NCBI GenBank assembly: GCA_020152595.1
Contig: JAIGNY010000693.1
Location: 147,446 to 211,445 of the forward strand
Reading direction: 5' to 3'
DNA from: Chiridota heheva
Lineage: Eukaryota > Echinodermata > Holothuroidea > Apodida > Chiridotidae
DNA length: 64,000 nucleotides
A model generated the notes under the pieces. It made no database searches and had not been told where the DNA came from. It saw only the letters and a program-made list of their open reading frames with translations. The translations under genes were made by a program, and so were the position numbers. Every line of letters begins with the position of its first letter. Position 1 is the first letter of the stretch. This document shows positions 37,841 through 49,697 of the stretch, in pieces.

Positions 37841-38849
37841 CTCTATTCATTTCACCACGGATATATGCTGTCCTCCTTCTGATTATCCTTTATAAATGTC
37901 AACGAAGACTCGTTTAGATATGAAACTTCATTAGCATAAATTGTTTATGTTTCGTCTCTATTGAAGTTGTAAACTATGGTTTCAAATTAATTCATTAGAC
38001 GATTCCATATTTGAAATTATATATGAGTGACAAGTTCTATTCTGAGATGTTGCTTTCCTATTAAACTTTCATTGCTATTCATGGCATGAATGAATTGAAA
38101 TTCTTTTGACGCGAGAATCTCCGCTGTATAATGTTCCTGTGCAAAGAGAAAAAAATAGTGGATTTTTTCTTCAATGACAATATTCTATTGTTTCTAGTAA
38201 CTGGACAATGGCTGCATGGACGGACGCAGAGAAAACCGGACGGGGATGTGAACGTACGGATGGTAAACATTTTATATCCGCAATACTCAACCTCGTTATA
38301 AAAGTAGCGCTGATGATCACCATGAATTCAAATAGTTAGTGTACTTAGTTACTTAGAAGAGGACGCTTCAAGACGATGATCAAATCCACAACATTTAAAG
38401 CAATCACGTGGCCAACAGAAAGTTCTGACGACTGTGACAATGATATTGCTGGAGATAAAGTAGTAATGACCATTAATGCACGAGTTAATTGCTAGAAATT
38501 ATATTGATGTCAATTCTATCTTGACGTCTTTGCTAATTGTTGAAATCATCTGAGCAAATATGAAAACATTAAACAGAAAGAGTACATCCCATTTTTAAGA
38601 TTTCTTCTCAAACTGGTGGGTACATTCATATCAGATTATAGTAACTTTGAATAATCTTTATCTCTTCAAACTGAACTTGTGATAATAATATTTAATGATG
38701 TTTTTGACTACGTTGACATGGTTGAAGACGCTTTACTTCACTGGTAACCTCTACTTACAATCTTTACCCTTCGCTTACACATGTCGCCACCCACTGTCAG
38801 TTAATATTGTACCTACTCCACCACATCAAACTCCAAAATATTTTTTGTT
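37841..38849. other. Anonymous sequence
   Basis: No recognisable feature. Confidence 0.5.
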
Positions 38850-38996
38850 ATATGGTGGTTCAATGAATGCAGTTATGCTTACCTTAACGGCAGATACGTA
38901 CAAGAAAGCTCATCCTCTTGTAACATGGGAATTCACTGGAGGTCTTGGCATGACTGCCGTTACTCACTCAAATTCACAAAAATGAAACAAAGATGA
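38850..38996 (+). CDS. FReD C-terminal exon, open
   Basis: From 38853 the frame reads WWFNECSYAYLNGRYVQESS, SSCNMGIHWRSWHDCRYSLK, FTKMKQR and a stop at 38994-38996. The WW strip, Cys, LNGRYVQ and SLKFTKMK are all canonical, and two additional Cys sit in the terminal loop. The preceding half (GDSM to SCA) is absent; upstream is unrelated sequence. A nearby AG acceptor is not clear. There is no ATG, so it would have to be an internal or last exon. Confidence 0.78.
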   Translation: MWWFNECSYAYLNGRYVQESSSSCNMGIHWRSWHDCRYSLKFTKMKQR

Positions 38997-38999
38997 CCC

Positions 39000-40045
39000 A
39001 TCGTGATCACAAATATCGTCAAATCCAAACATCATTTTTATATTCATAGTCATATTGCTTCTTTTGAATAAATCTAGGCAACTATGACCATTGAATTGTG
39101 TACCTCGAAATCGATTTCAGTCACACCTAAATATTGAGACTGCTAGACTTTTACCGATGAGGGCTTTTTGACAAATACACACATCTGAGTAAGAACAATA
39201 TTGTCTTTTATTCTGCCTTTAAACAAATAAGGCAAACTCTTAAACCATGTCAATACGGGGAAAATACTGGAAACCTATAAACTACTTCCTAAAAACAATA
39301 ACTTCACATTACAACAGGAAATACCAATATGATTTACATTTATACTAATACAGATTTACCTCAGCTATTTTTGTGCACTCTTATATTAGTAGAAACTACA
39401 CCAACTTTAAGGCAGTACAAGTCATGTTTAACGAGATTTCAATCAAAGACACCCATATAATTGTTAAATTTCGATTGTTATCACAAATCCTATACATGAA
39501 GGTCAAATAACGATCTTGCCCTTGCGCAGAATACATCTCCAAAGTGGGATGATCAGATCCTCATATTTTATACGACACGCAAATAAGATAACGAATTGAA
39601 TTCTGCTGAGAGTCGTTTTCATCCTATAGCTGTATAGTAACATTCTGCCGAATACCAGAAATGAGAATGAAAAATCACAGCATTTCTTTACATTGATTAA
39701 GTATGAGGAAATATGTTCTTATGCTTAACCCCTGTTTGAAATTCTAATAAAATGAATCAGCTGAAATAAAAAAACACAAGAACCCGTTTTTTGCCTTTAA
39801 TTAGCAGCTGGCAGAGAGCAACATTCTCAAAGTCATAAAAAGTATAATTTTGTAACCAAAATATTAATTTATTGGATCGTTTTCAACTTGCTATACCAAA
39901 CAATTTTATCCTCAAGGAAAGGATCCTAGAGCATAATGATATTAATAAATTATTCATAAAAACATTCGACTATTCATAGTCCTTTCGTTTTCAAAACCAA
40001 CAGAAGGTGTTATTAATTAAATGTATTACTGTCAATTAATTACAT
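39000..40045. other. Anonymous sequence
   Basis: No recognisable feature. Confidence 0.5.
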
Positions 40046-40272
40046 GAGACAGCATGATAACAACTTCTAGCTGGAATAACAACAACAACCAACAGTTTTC
40101 TACCAGAGATCGAGACAATGATAGGTATAGTGGATCCTGCGCGGTCATTCGACCAGGTGCGTGGTGGTTTAGTAGTAGCTGTGGTTTGGCTTACCTCAAC
40201 GGCAGATACGTAAAGGATGGACTTCAAAATGCAATGAATGAATTATCCGGATGTAAAATGTTCTGCGGATAA
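40046..40272 (+). CDS. FReD exon, open, short tail
   Basis: Reads DSMITTSSWNNNNNQQF, STRDRDNDRYSGSCAVIRPG, AWWFSSSCGLAYLNGRYVKD, GLQNAMNELSGCKMFCG and a stop. The calcium loop, SCA, WW, Cys and LNGRYV are all canonical. The terminal GV.WY...SLKF segment is replaced by a short Cys-containing tail. The acceptor position reads ATTACATGAGAC instead of TGCAGGAGAC, so splicing here may be impaired. Confidence 0.83.
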
Positions 40273-40810
40273 AAGCTATAAATAAAAGAAACGTAATGAA
40301 TCTACAACCTGGGATGTAATCAATGCATGAAGATCATTAAAACCGCAAGTACATTATTTCAAATAATTTCACGGCGATGATAACAACCAACATAACGCTC
40401 TTGTTAATTTAAAAACAAAACGATACCAAGACATTCGTGAACCTTCTCTGTCAAATCACTAAAGTCGCTAAACCTTTATATCCTTTTTAACCATAATTGC
40501 GAGAAGGCGTTCCAGCGCGTAAATTTTTCCATGAAAATATGCTAAATTTAACGGTCTTTCTGTGAAACTGGAGTTACTCAAGCAATATTGACGTAAAATA
40601 TCTCAAGTAGGTCGACACGTGTTGTGATGGAATGACTTGCTTTTCTGATTCCTAGTAGATGCATATGCTACTAACTAAAATGTTCGGAAAGAACTTAAGT
40701 ATATGACCCTAAACAAGTTATTTCTTTACAGTGTGGTAAAGACAATTTAATTTGTTGTATAATAGCACCAACTAGATATAAAAGAATGCCTATTTACACT
40801 AATCACTGGA

Positions 40811-40958
40811 TCCTTCTTGTACGTATCTGCCGTTGAGTAAAGCATTGCTACAGGATCTAAACCACCACGCACCTGGGAAATACGTTGCACATGATTCTAA
40901 CCCACAGTTCGACATAGTACACGGATCATTATCCCGATCCATTGTAGAGAACTGCAAG
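40811..40958 (-). CDS. FReD exon, cysteine-rich variant, open
   Basis: The minus strand reads LQFSTMDRDNDPCTMSNCG, LESCATYFPGAWWFRSCSNA and LLNGRYVQEG. The frame is fully open with the calcium loop, an extra C....C loop, SCA, WW and Cys. The GDSM start and terminal SLKF segment are not found at the ends. Confidence 0.8.
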
Positions 40959-41072
40959 TTTTTCTTAAAAATCGCAGGGTAGTTTAATAATATATAAGCC
41001 CATACATCACATGTGTATTTTATTTTTTGGAGAACTGTAAGGTTTCCTTAAAAGCAAAGTAAATTATATCTA

Positions 41073-41152
41073 CAGTCCCCGACAAAATTAATGACACAGA
41101 AAATATTGAGGAAGGCCGCGGTTTTGTGTTATTTACTTTTGTCGGAGATTTT
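41073..41152. mobile_element. Tiny inverted-repeat element, ~80 bp
   Basis: CAGTCCCCGACAAAATTAAT with GACACA at the left is matched by an inverted right end (TGTGTTATTTACTTTTGTCG). The terminal sequence resembles Tc1/mariner-type ends. It may be a minimal MITE or a solo end pair. Confidence 0.5.
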
Positions 41153-41593
41153 AGATAAGACCTTAATACCAATTTACAATATTAATATTTCTAAATATTT
41201 ATAAAACCCACAACAGTTTCTGCTAGTAATAGCAGTGCAACGAGAAGGAGTGACAGGGAAGGGGACTAGCGGACTGGGGACTGGGGGGAGGAGGGCCTGG
41301 GGGACAATAACCCCACTTCTCAGCAAGATCGAACTTTTAATTCGTCCAAATCCTAAGAGAAACTGTCTAGGGGAGGGGGAGGTACATGATCCACTGAAAG
41401 GTTATTACAGAATCACTTGTACTGTTGATGGATATTGGGAGAGGGACACAATTAAATTAGGTTATGAAAAGGGCGTGATTCCACAAAACCTTTTGGGACA
41501 ATTATCCCCCATCCCAGTTAGTTGTGCCTGGCGCGGCCACTGACTGCTAGCACTCATGCACTACAGTCTTCGTTTTGTTACAGCGACCCGTAA
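41153..41593. other. G-rich sequence with an unidentified 102-codon frame
   Basis: An open frame at 41235-41543 (+) begins in a G-rich tract (GGACTGGGGGGAGGAGGGCC) and has no family signature. It is probably chance. Confidence 0.4.
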
Positions 41594-42083
41594 AGAGTCC
41601 GGTCCACGCTCCCGAACGAGAAATCTCCCAATCGGGAGATTTTTGTCATTATAACCCACAATGCATCTTTCCAAATTCAATTCTTTCTAAAGAAATACAT
41701 AACGGTAAGTAGGCTTAAGCCAAAGGATGAAAAAATGCATGCAAAATATTATAATTTATTGGTGCAACAGTAGGCCCTACAATGAATTTTTTTCTCCATT
41801 TTTACAAATGCTAATTTGACTATCACCATGGAATTTTAGACGTAGTCTTTAAAATTTCATTTCAAAATTTTCCGACGAGCAGATTTTAATATTTAAGTCA
41901 CCTGCAAAAGCTCAACTTAATAATTTTTATCATTTCAAAGTATGCAACTCTAAAATTACAGAATTTGACAAGCAAATGCAAATTAACGGCTGAACTTATT
42001 AGCAACAGTTTAAATAATGGTCACTGTTTATGTCTCTATCTCCCAATCGGGATATCTTCTGAACGGGGGCGTGGACCGGACTG
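41594..42083. mobile_element. Non-autonomous TIR element, ~490 bp
   Basis: The left end (41596-41639) and right end (42039-42082) are inverted repeats of ~44 bp starting AGTCCGGTCCACGC. Each end contains TCTCCCAATCGGGA; on the left this forms a perfect hairpin, AAATCTCCC-AATC-GGGAGATTT. CGTAA flanks both sides (41589-41593 and 42084-42088), a possible 5-bp target-site duplication. There is no coding capacity. Superfamily unassigned. Confidence 0.75.
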
Positions 42084-42504
42084 CGTAATGCATAACTCAT
42101 TTAATTGTTATTGAGACATGTTGTTTCACGGTTCCCTGGAATTAAGGCAAATACATGATGTAATCATTGAAATTCCCAAATTGTGTTATTTTCCTCTGCT
42201 CTCCAAGTCAAATTTTGAAGGCCTCTTTGAATTTGTCAGTTTACTATTCTAATGATGTATAAACATTTTAAAATGGGCGTACGGTCTGTTTCACTTCAGA
42301 TCAAAAATTGGCAAGGGAACATCAAAAGAGCGTTAATATTGATCGATTTATTAACGATGATTTAAGAACATGGTATCAAATATTATTCTTGAAGCTATCT
42401 TTTATACCTCAATCTTAATGTTTCCATCCGGTTCTGCTTATACCTACTAACACTAAACACATCTTCTAACAAATCTAAAAGAGTCCAGAAATCCCAGCTG
42501 CAAC

Positions 42505-42624
42505 CGTTGAACCACCATGCACCAGGTTTGCTTGTGGCACAGGATCCACTTGATCTATCATTGTTCAGGTCCCGAGTTGAAAATTGTTGGTTGTTTTGAC
42601 TGTGCCCACCAATCATGCTGTCTT
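42505..42624 (-). CDS. FReD exon, open through the WW strip
   Basis: The minus strand has the acceptor ATATGCAG, then EDSMIGGHSQNNQQFSTRD, LNNDRSSGSCATSKPGAWWF and NGCSW. Homology then ends and an unrelated frame continues to 42395. DRDND is DLNND. LNGRYV and the terminal segment are lost, so it is a truncated cassette with an undamaged first half. Confidence 0.8.
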
Positions 42625-43039
42625 CTGCATATTGTTGTAGATGGAAGCCCGTATTATTAAATACGGTTTTAAAACCGATGTTCTAAGAACATGACATGGA
42701 ATATTACGCTTTTAGATTAAATCTCTTACTAATTGATTTCAATTAATTACTTTCCTTTTCGTTCATATTATTCACGTTAATATTAATGTTATGCCATATT
42801 TATCCTTAGAAATGTACGATAAACCTCATGTTATCGCAATTGTCTTGAAATTGAAGTAAGTTTAGGTAGCCTGTGTACAATGTGTGTTGCGCAAAGGGTA
42901 TACATATATTACACACATTATAATTATACAATGCATTTAAATGTGTCGTTATAATGTTCATATACTGTAGTTGCTTTAATATGACCCGTTCTTTTTAACC
43001 AAAAATATTGAAGCAAATTTTGATAAAATCATTGGAAAT

Positions 43040-44040
43040 TTTGGTATGATTTGTCAACATTTCCCAATAATTGATACAAAAATTTACTGAAAATTGAATA
43101 AAAATTGCCCCAGAATAAAAGAAATTTTCCAAAATTGTAGAAAATGGCACGAAAATGAAAGAAATTTTCCGAAAATTGAAAGAGATATCCGAAACATTGA
43201 AGAAAATTTCCAAAAATATGAAGAAATTTTACCCAAAATCGAAAAAAATTGCCCAAAAATGAAAGAAAGCTTCCTAAAATTAAACAAAATTTACCAAAAA
43301 AAAAAAGAAGAAAATTGTCCCTAAATGAGAGAAATTTCCGAAAATTTAGCATTGCAAGAAATTTCTCAAACATCGAAAAGGATATCAGAAAAGGAAATTT
43401 TGGTAAAATCATTGGGAATTCTGGTAAATGATTGATGAAACTTTATTAAAAATCGAAAAACAATTGCCTTCAAAATGAAAAAAAAATTCCAAAAATTGTA
43501 GAAATTGGCTCAAAATTGAAAGAGATATCCCAAACATTGAAGAAAATTTTCCGAAAATGAAGAAAACTTGCACAAAAATGAAAAAAAAGGCCAAAACAAT
43601 AAAATAATTTTCCCAATAATTGGCCAAAATTGAGGAAAAATTACCTCAAAATAAAGAGAATTTCGAAAACTTCAGAAAACTACTCAAGAATTAAGGAAAA
43701 TGCCCCAAATTGTAAGATATTTCCCAATCATTGATGGAAATTAACAACAAAATGAAGAAAAGTTTCAAAAATTGAAGAAAAAATTGTCAGAAAAGGAAGG
43801 AAATTCCCAAACATTTAATACAATTTTCGAATAATTGAAGAAAACTGCATGAGAATTAAAGAAATTGTACGAAATTGAAAGATATTTGGTAAACACTCAA
43901 GGAAATTAACCAAAAATGAAGAAAATGTATCGAAATGTTCAGAAAATTGCACGAAAATGAATGTAATATCTAAAAAAATGAAAGAATTTCCAAAACGTTG
44001 AATGAAATTTCCCGAAAATGTAATAACATTTTCGTAAATC
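43040..44040. repeat. Purine-rich degenerate minisatellite, ~1 kb
   Basis: Repeated words AAAATTGAAGAAAATTTTCC, GAAAGAGATATCC and CCCAAAAATGAAAG recur with irregular 30-40-bp spacing. The plus strand is A/G-dominated. The long Phe-rich minus-strand frames (127, 72 and 72 codons) and Lys/Glu-rich plus frames are repeat translations. Confidence 0.8.
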
Positions 44041-44685
44041 GCTACTAAGATTATCTCATGGGAAAAAAAAGTATCATCGGAAAAACCGCAGGGGCCAAGG
44101 CGACACCGCCCCCTCTGGCTCCGCCTCTGGTTCCAACAGGGTGAATTAGTACTTTTTACAAATATATTTCCTACTCAAATCACGTGTTGTAAATCGTCCC
44201 GCAATCATACAGTCCTGTCAGTTTACTGGTTCAAATCATTGCTCCAGATCAAAGCATCTTATTTCTGCAGAGAGGCTTATAACTCAGGATTTGGCTCTAC
44301 AAATAAGTAAAGCATAAAATAGGAGTTCCTCTTGCTATGAGAAAGTATTAATTTAAGAAACTCTCAAAATTTGCCCATTTTAAAGGTAATTTAATGATTC
44401 ACCGTAATAAAATTTGTCTACTGTTTTCGCGGGTTATATTCATCTCCTATAAACTAGGTTTGCTTTTTAAATGAGTACATTTTCCAAGCATATTTGTAAA
44501 TACCCATGTGCATAAATTCACACTTTTACACATATTGTAATGTCGTAAGTAGCTGGACTTCCAAGAATGGTTAAATTTCCTAGTCATGTTGTAAATAAAC
44601 GCCGGAATAGAGAGCAGCGAATATTGAAGAACGCTTAATCCAGCATAACTGGGAAATTTTTACCAACAATTGGCAAAATGACCAT
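44041..44685. other. Anonymous sequence with a GC-rich patch
   Basis: A GC-rich patch at 44085-44140 (CACCGCCCCCTCTGGCTCCG) stands out from AT-rich surroundings. Otherwise nothing is recognised. Confidence 0.5.
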
Positions 44686-44796
44686 TTATATCACTTTAGC
44701 CTTCATTTCCGTGAATTTTAGTGAGTCACTACATTCAGTTGTCCAAGAGTCCCAAAATACACCATTGCAATCAGGGTCACTTGTTCCTCCTTGCAC
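44686..44796 (-). CDS. FReD last exon, open, with own splice acceptor
   Basis: On the minus strand ACAAATAG precedes GTGCAAGG. The frame reads VQGGTSDPDCNGVFWDSWTT, ECSDSLKFTEMKAKVI and a stop at 44686-44688. GV.W, the two Cys and SLKFTEMK are canonical. The acceptor falls exactly at the R/YVQGG junction, so this may be a cassette split by an intron there. No partner exon is seen upstream on this strand within several kb. Confidence 0.75.
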   Translation of the reverse strand: MQGGTSDPDCNGVFWDSWTTECSDSLKFTEMKAKVI

Positions 44797-44809
44797 CTAT
44801 TTGTAAATG

Positions 44810-46639
44810 AGGAATACGAGGATCTTAAGTATGTAGTAGTGTATTTACTATGGGCAGGTTGGCTAATGGGACATATCCCACAATATCTAAGCCAAAAAAA
44901 ATTGTGGATATGAAAATAGTCTATAGCGACAAAAACAGGAATATGTAGTCATTAAACGAGCAGCGGAAAGAGGAACGGATATTCTCTCAACATGAATAGA
45001 AAATCCCGAGTTTTTAAGAAAATAATATTTCGTTCTTCTCTGCAGCGAACAAAAAAATGCTGGTCAGACAACTTTTGCTCCGGGGTGGAACTCATAACTT
45101 TAGTTCATGTGACACTTGGTAATGATATTGTATTTATACAATTTGCAGCTGTGCTATACACGCAGATGCTTCAATTGGTGCGAATAATGTCTTATCTTCC
45201 TCATTTTACTGTTCCCCCATACGTTTTCAAACTATACAGCAAGAAATCGCGGTATGACAGCAATATGTACAAACCATAATTTGAATTTGTGTAGAAAAGT
45301 GCTAAAATATAAAATAAAATAAAAAATAAAGGTCGTAGGATAAAATTGTGTGTTTAAGTTTGCAAGCAGTTAGATATGGAATAACCTTAATACAAAATTA
45401 ACAAATATTTTCCCAGAATTCCATTCGGCGCCCAAAAGTAATTAACTTCCATCCGTCTATTATAGCTGATGAAGTTCGTTCGAACTAGGAGAATGAAATA
45501 TATAAGTAGGTCACAAGATTTTGCGTTCAAAAATGAAAATTCATCTGCAAACAATTATTTGTGATCTTCTTTCACAGGGTTTAGTGCTATCCTGGTTGTC
45601 GTTAAGTACCTCTGCGCAGTATGTGATCTTGTTATTGATATCGTCATCGTATAAAGTTTTTTTTACGGTATTTACATTTTGTCATTTGAAGTAATGGTTG
45701 TCCATCAGATTTTACCCAGGTAGTTGTATTGAATACTTACTTTCTTTGCATTGTTTCCTCCAGCTTTCTTCTTCCCATTTCTTGTTGAGAGTTAAAGAAT
45801 GTGTCTCTGCTGCCTATATAATCTTATCATTATCCTATTTGGTATGCCTTCATCTCTGGACAGGAATGCACAATTGACATAATTGTCGATAGATCTTACA
45901 AAAGTCGAGTTATTCCATGCACTCTCTAAATACGTATAAGACCAGTTGTTTTGAAAATTGTTTGTACTTTGATGGTGTTATGTGATTTTTAATTGCAGTT
46001 GTTCAGAAAAGCAGAGATTGCATTGTCTCAGACGAGGGTTTCCATGCATTGTAGTATTCTATACTGACAAGTGAGCTGGATATGCTTATTGTTTCTTTTC
46101 AGTGCCCAAATGCATGGACTGATCTTGTTTCCTTTTCACGTTTTGTTAATGAGTTTTATAATGCTCTGTAACAACATCACTGCCCATGAATATACCAAGA
46201 GATGGTAACAACATTAATGTTATAGTAACATTATATCGAAAAATTGCTCACAAAAATTTGTTTTGATGCTAGACTAGTTAACTGTATCATTGAATAAGCA
46301 AATATGTTAATATATGTCTTTCCAAGTCCAGTCCATGATTTTTTCAATTAAACGAATCTGGATCACTATGATGCATGGTCGTCAAATCAGACTATCATTT
46401 TTTACTTTACTACCCAGGATGGAGCACTATTCTATCGCAGGTTAACTCCCCAGCCGAAACTGGAACTCATTTTACACTTGAAATGTGAAATATATTAAAA
46501 GCATTTGACTCATTTACCAAATAGTGGTTCTATGTATCATATGTAGTTTTCCGAAACTGCCGACATGGAACACGACTTGTTGTTCTAAAACATTCTCATC
46601 TCTTATGCAAATGACACTCAACGGTTTACAATAAAAACT
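44810..46639. other. Anonymous sequence
   Basis: A 95-codon open frame at 44992-45279 (+) has no family signature. Nothing else is seen. Confidence 0.5.
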
Positions 46640-46752
46640 GCAGATACGCACAAGGAGGTTTGATTTCAAGTAACTGGCAGGGTATAGTTTGGTACTATTT
46701 TAAAGATTTAGCTCGATACTCCCTAAAATTCACGGAAAATATTCTGCATTGA
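46640..46752 (+). CDS. FReD C-terminal exon, open
   Basis: AAAACTGCAG precedes ATACGC. The frame reads RYAQGGLISSNWQGIVWYYF, KDLARYSLKFTENILH and a stop at 46750-46752. ACTCAACGG lies just 16 bases upstream of GCAGATACG, so LNG and RY are separated by a short insertion that creates an acceptor-like site. EMKL is altered to ENIL. Confidence 0.75.
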
Positions 46753-46754
46753 CA

Positions 46755-47334
46755 GTTCTAATACGATTCGTTTTCGTGTTCACTTTTTATGCAATATGTT
46801 TTAAAATTTGTTTTCATTATCTAAAGTCAATGTTTGTATACACAGTGTATCTAGTCGTGTTCAAATGAGAACAATTGCATGCAGTAAAACAAAAATAGTG
46901 GACGAAAATACGTATTTGTAGAAATTTACTTGTCTTCACGATTTAGTTGGGTTTCAATTCATTCCACCGCTATACTGAAATATATCATGTAATTTTTGCA
47001 CACTAGCAATTATGGTGACTGCCAAAATAAAAAGGACATTCAATTCGAATTTCTCAAAACATAATATGAGGCACATGACAGCAAGTATTTTTGTGAAGAC
47101 CTAGATGACACTTTAGATGGTAGATTGGGCGTTAAAATCCAGCTTGTACGAATTTTACCAATCAAAATAACAACAAAGAGTGGAAGAACATGAAATCCTT
47201 GCAGGGGCCATACAATGACAAAAATACAATATAGTTCATGAAGACATTATTTATTTAATGGTGACAAATATTGAACATTTTTCTACGACGATTTTACCTT
47301 TTACTTAAACTCACAAAGATTAAATGTTTCTCGA
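46755..47334. other. Anonymous sequence
   Basis: No recognisable feature. Confidence 0.5.
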
Positions 47335-47492
47335 CGACTACGAGAGATTACCCACATTGAGGAGAAAACAGTTTAAAGGATACAATGTTACGAGTTCTGT
47401 CGAGACAATAGGGACAACAAAGTTGATAAACCTAAGCTTAATGAGAGTTGAAATGCCAAATAAAAATTGATTCCAATCCAGATTTTGTACAT

Positions 47493-47635
47493 TTAAATAA
47501 ATAGAAAAACAAACAACTTAATTCCCGTCACTTTTAGTAAGTTGCTACCGCTACATGAATATCTCAAAGAACACCAAGATTCACCAGGATCGCAAGTATT
47601 GGATGTTTGTCCATGCACACGTCTACTGTTGAACC
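47493..47635 (-). CDS. FReD C-terminal exon, open (tandem unit 1)
   Basis: The minus strand reads NSRRVHGQTSNTCDPGESWC, SLRYSCSGSNLLKVTGIKLF and stops at 47493-47495. NSRRVHGQ corresponds to NGRYVQGG and NLLKVTGIKL to YSLKFTEMKL. Two Cys in the terminal loop are kept. Strongly diverged but open. Confidence 0.65.
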
Positions 47636-47879
47636 ACGCATATGTGCATGAATTGAGGATATATATCAGGCTATTTTACAATTTTCAGTCAAAACATTAC
47701 TCTATTGCATGAATGATTATCACATTGCGGGGACAAAATAAAGTATACATTTTTTCAGAGTTATGTTGAGACAATAGGTCATTCAAAAGTTGAAAAAGAC
47801 TCAACTTAACGCGAGTGCGAAAAAATAATCAAATGCCAATGAACATTGAATGGACTTCAGAATTTGTATATTGGGATGT

Positions 47880-48025
47880 GTGAAACAAAGATCAAATTCA
47901 TTTCTGTCACTACCACTACATGAACATCCCAAAGAAGTATCAAGATATACCAGAATCGCAAGTATTAGATGTGTGTCCATGTACCTATCTACCGTTGAGC
48001 AACGCATGATGCCTGAATTGAACAA
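47880..48025 (-). pseudogene. FReD C-terminal segment with stops (tandem unit 2)
   Basis: The frame reads LNGR, a stop, VHGHTSNTCDSGIS, a second stop where the family has Trp, then YFFGMFM and a third stop. It is a paralogue of the 47493-47635 unit. Confidence 0.68.
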
Positions 48026-48040
48026 CCACGGTAAAAAGTA

Positions 48041-48959
48041 GCATATTAAAATGTTTTAAATAGAACGCTTTCTCAGATGCAGATCTTGATTTGTTTTCAT
48101 AAAAATAAAATAATTATAATATATATAGTGTTTGGTGGTAAATGCTGAAGCTATTATTTCCTTTCGAAGATGTTCAAGTAAAAACCTTCAAAATGGGATG
48201 CGATTATTTGACGTCACTTCCGGTTGTGAACACAAGATCCATGTGCTGCCTGTATCTGCAGTTAGACAGTAGCACAATGTGTGTGTGTGTCATGCACAGT
48301 GCATAACGTTACTGTGACAAGAAACTTGCTTTTTTTCAACGCGTTTTTTCAGAAAGAAAAAGTGAATAATACAATTGTAGTCATTAGATACAAATTACTG
48401 AGAAAAACAATTGAAGCAAAAATTAAAAAAATGATTCTAAACAATAAAAAGAGCGCAGGTACAGCGTTGCGATGCACATTTGTGTCCTGGTTACACACAA
48501 CACACGTGATCTTCAAAGCAAGAATAGTCTTGCTAATCATCCTTTGCCCGAACCTCAAGACACAATTCTTACGATAACATAATATGAAAGCATACTGATT
48601 AGTTGTTGATTGTTTGCAGCACAGGTGAAAGTCCAAAATTGTGTTAATGTTGATCATATCAGAAATCTAAAAGAAGGGTGGAAGTAACGCGAAAAATTTC
48701 CTTGACCACGTCTACCAACTGTATAACTTTGAGCGGGTTGTTCAATTAATCAATCACAAGCAAGAATTTGTCCAAAGTATTTAGAAATTTGATATCAAAT
48801 ATGCAACGAGATTGCTGCAACCTTAAAATTGCCATATGATATTAGTTAGTTTTATGATTTGGAAATTCCAATGGCATTACAAATCTAATATGCAATAATT
48901 AAATTTATTGCCGAAATTTGTCACTTTTTCCAATAATTTTGAACAAATTCACGACAAAC
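48041..48959. other. Anonymous sequence
   Basis: A 98-codon open frame at 48281-48577 (+) has no family signature. Confidence 0.5.
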
Positions 48960-49120
48960 GTTGAACTTTCAACAGGTGATAGAGACAGTGACTTGAGAAC
49001 AAGCAAAACTATCAACAGTTGTGTGTGATTTTAGAAGGAAATACTAACTTTAAAATAAACACAAAAATATTACAAGTACATAAATCTTCGTGATATACGT
49101 ACAAGGCCAACTGCGATACA
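48960..49120 (+). pseudogene. FReD relic fragments
   Basis: STGDRDSDLRTSKTINSCV then a stop resembles STRDRDND to SCA. About 65 bases downstream ATACGTACAAGGCC resembles the YVQG segment. The WW strip is missing. Confidence 0.45.
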
Positions 49121-49697
49121 TCTTATAATAAAGAAAAAGCACTAAAAGTCTACCTAATAAAAAATAAGTTCTTTATCATCCATATCGATAAACGTTAAAT
49201 ATGATTTATTTTGCAAAATATTGTAATTCGTAAAATGTATTCTAAAGACAAATCATATATCCATGAGCAATGTATTCAAAAAACGATTTATCGACAATTG
49301 ACCTTTATTGAAAACAAAGGTATATTATGCATTTATTTAAGTGTAAAATAGCGGTTACCTTTGTTATGTAATGTGGAAGTAAGAGTGACACGAATGTGAT
49401 TGAAAAACGCAAGATACCCCTATCCCCCCCCCCCATATCTACAAGAAACTAACATAGTGACTATTGTAAGAGGTGCAGACGGGAAATTACAAATAGAAAC
49501 GAGAATATATAGACCCTTGCTATTTCAGACTTTACCGACAGAAACGTTATGAAATTTATCGATTAAAATGCATTAGTAGCGGTGGAAGATTAATGTGGAC
49601 TAAAATGTATTTTTATAATAAACTGTTATGGTCTCTAGTAAAATACATACTCTCTACGCATTTGGCGGATGCATTTATGTACAAAATGTAACAACAT
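49121..49697. other. Anonymous sequence
   Basis: A poly-C patch lies at about 49424-49434. No gene is seen. Confidence 0.5.

Larger units (their letters stand above)
47335..48040. repeat. Tandem duplication, period ~365 bp
   Basis: ATCGCAAGTATT with flanking sequence occurs at 47589 and 47954. Both units contain a minus-strand FReD terminal segment and GAGACAATAGG upstream. Confidence 0.8.

Noticed and set aside
41612-41645. Rho-independent-terminator-like hairpin followed by T run
   Set aside because: The context is eukaryotic and the hairpin is part of a transposon terminal inverted repeat.
43029-43627. Phe-rich 127-codon membrane-like ORF and neighbours
   Set aside because: Generated by the purine-rich repeat; the hydrophobicity is an effect of the T-rich strand.
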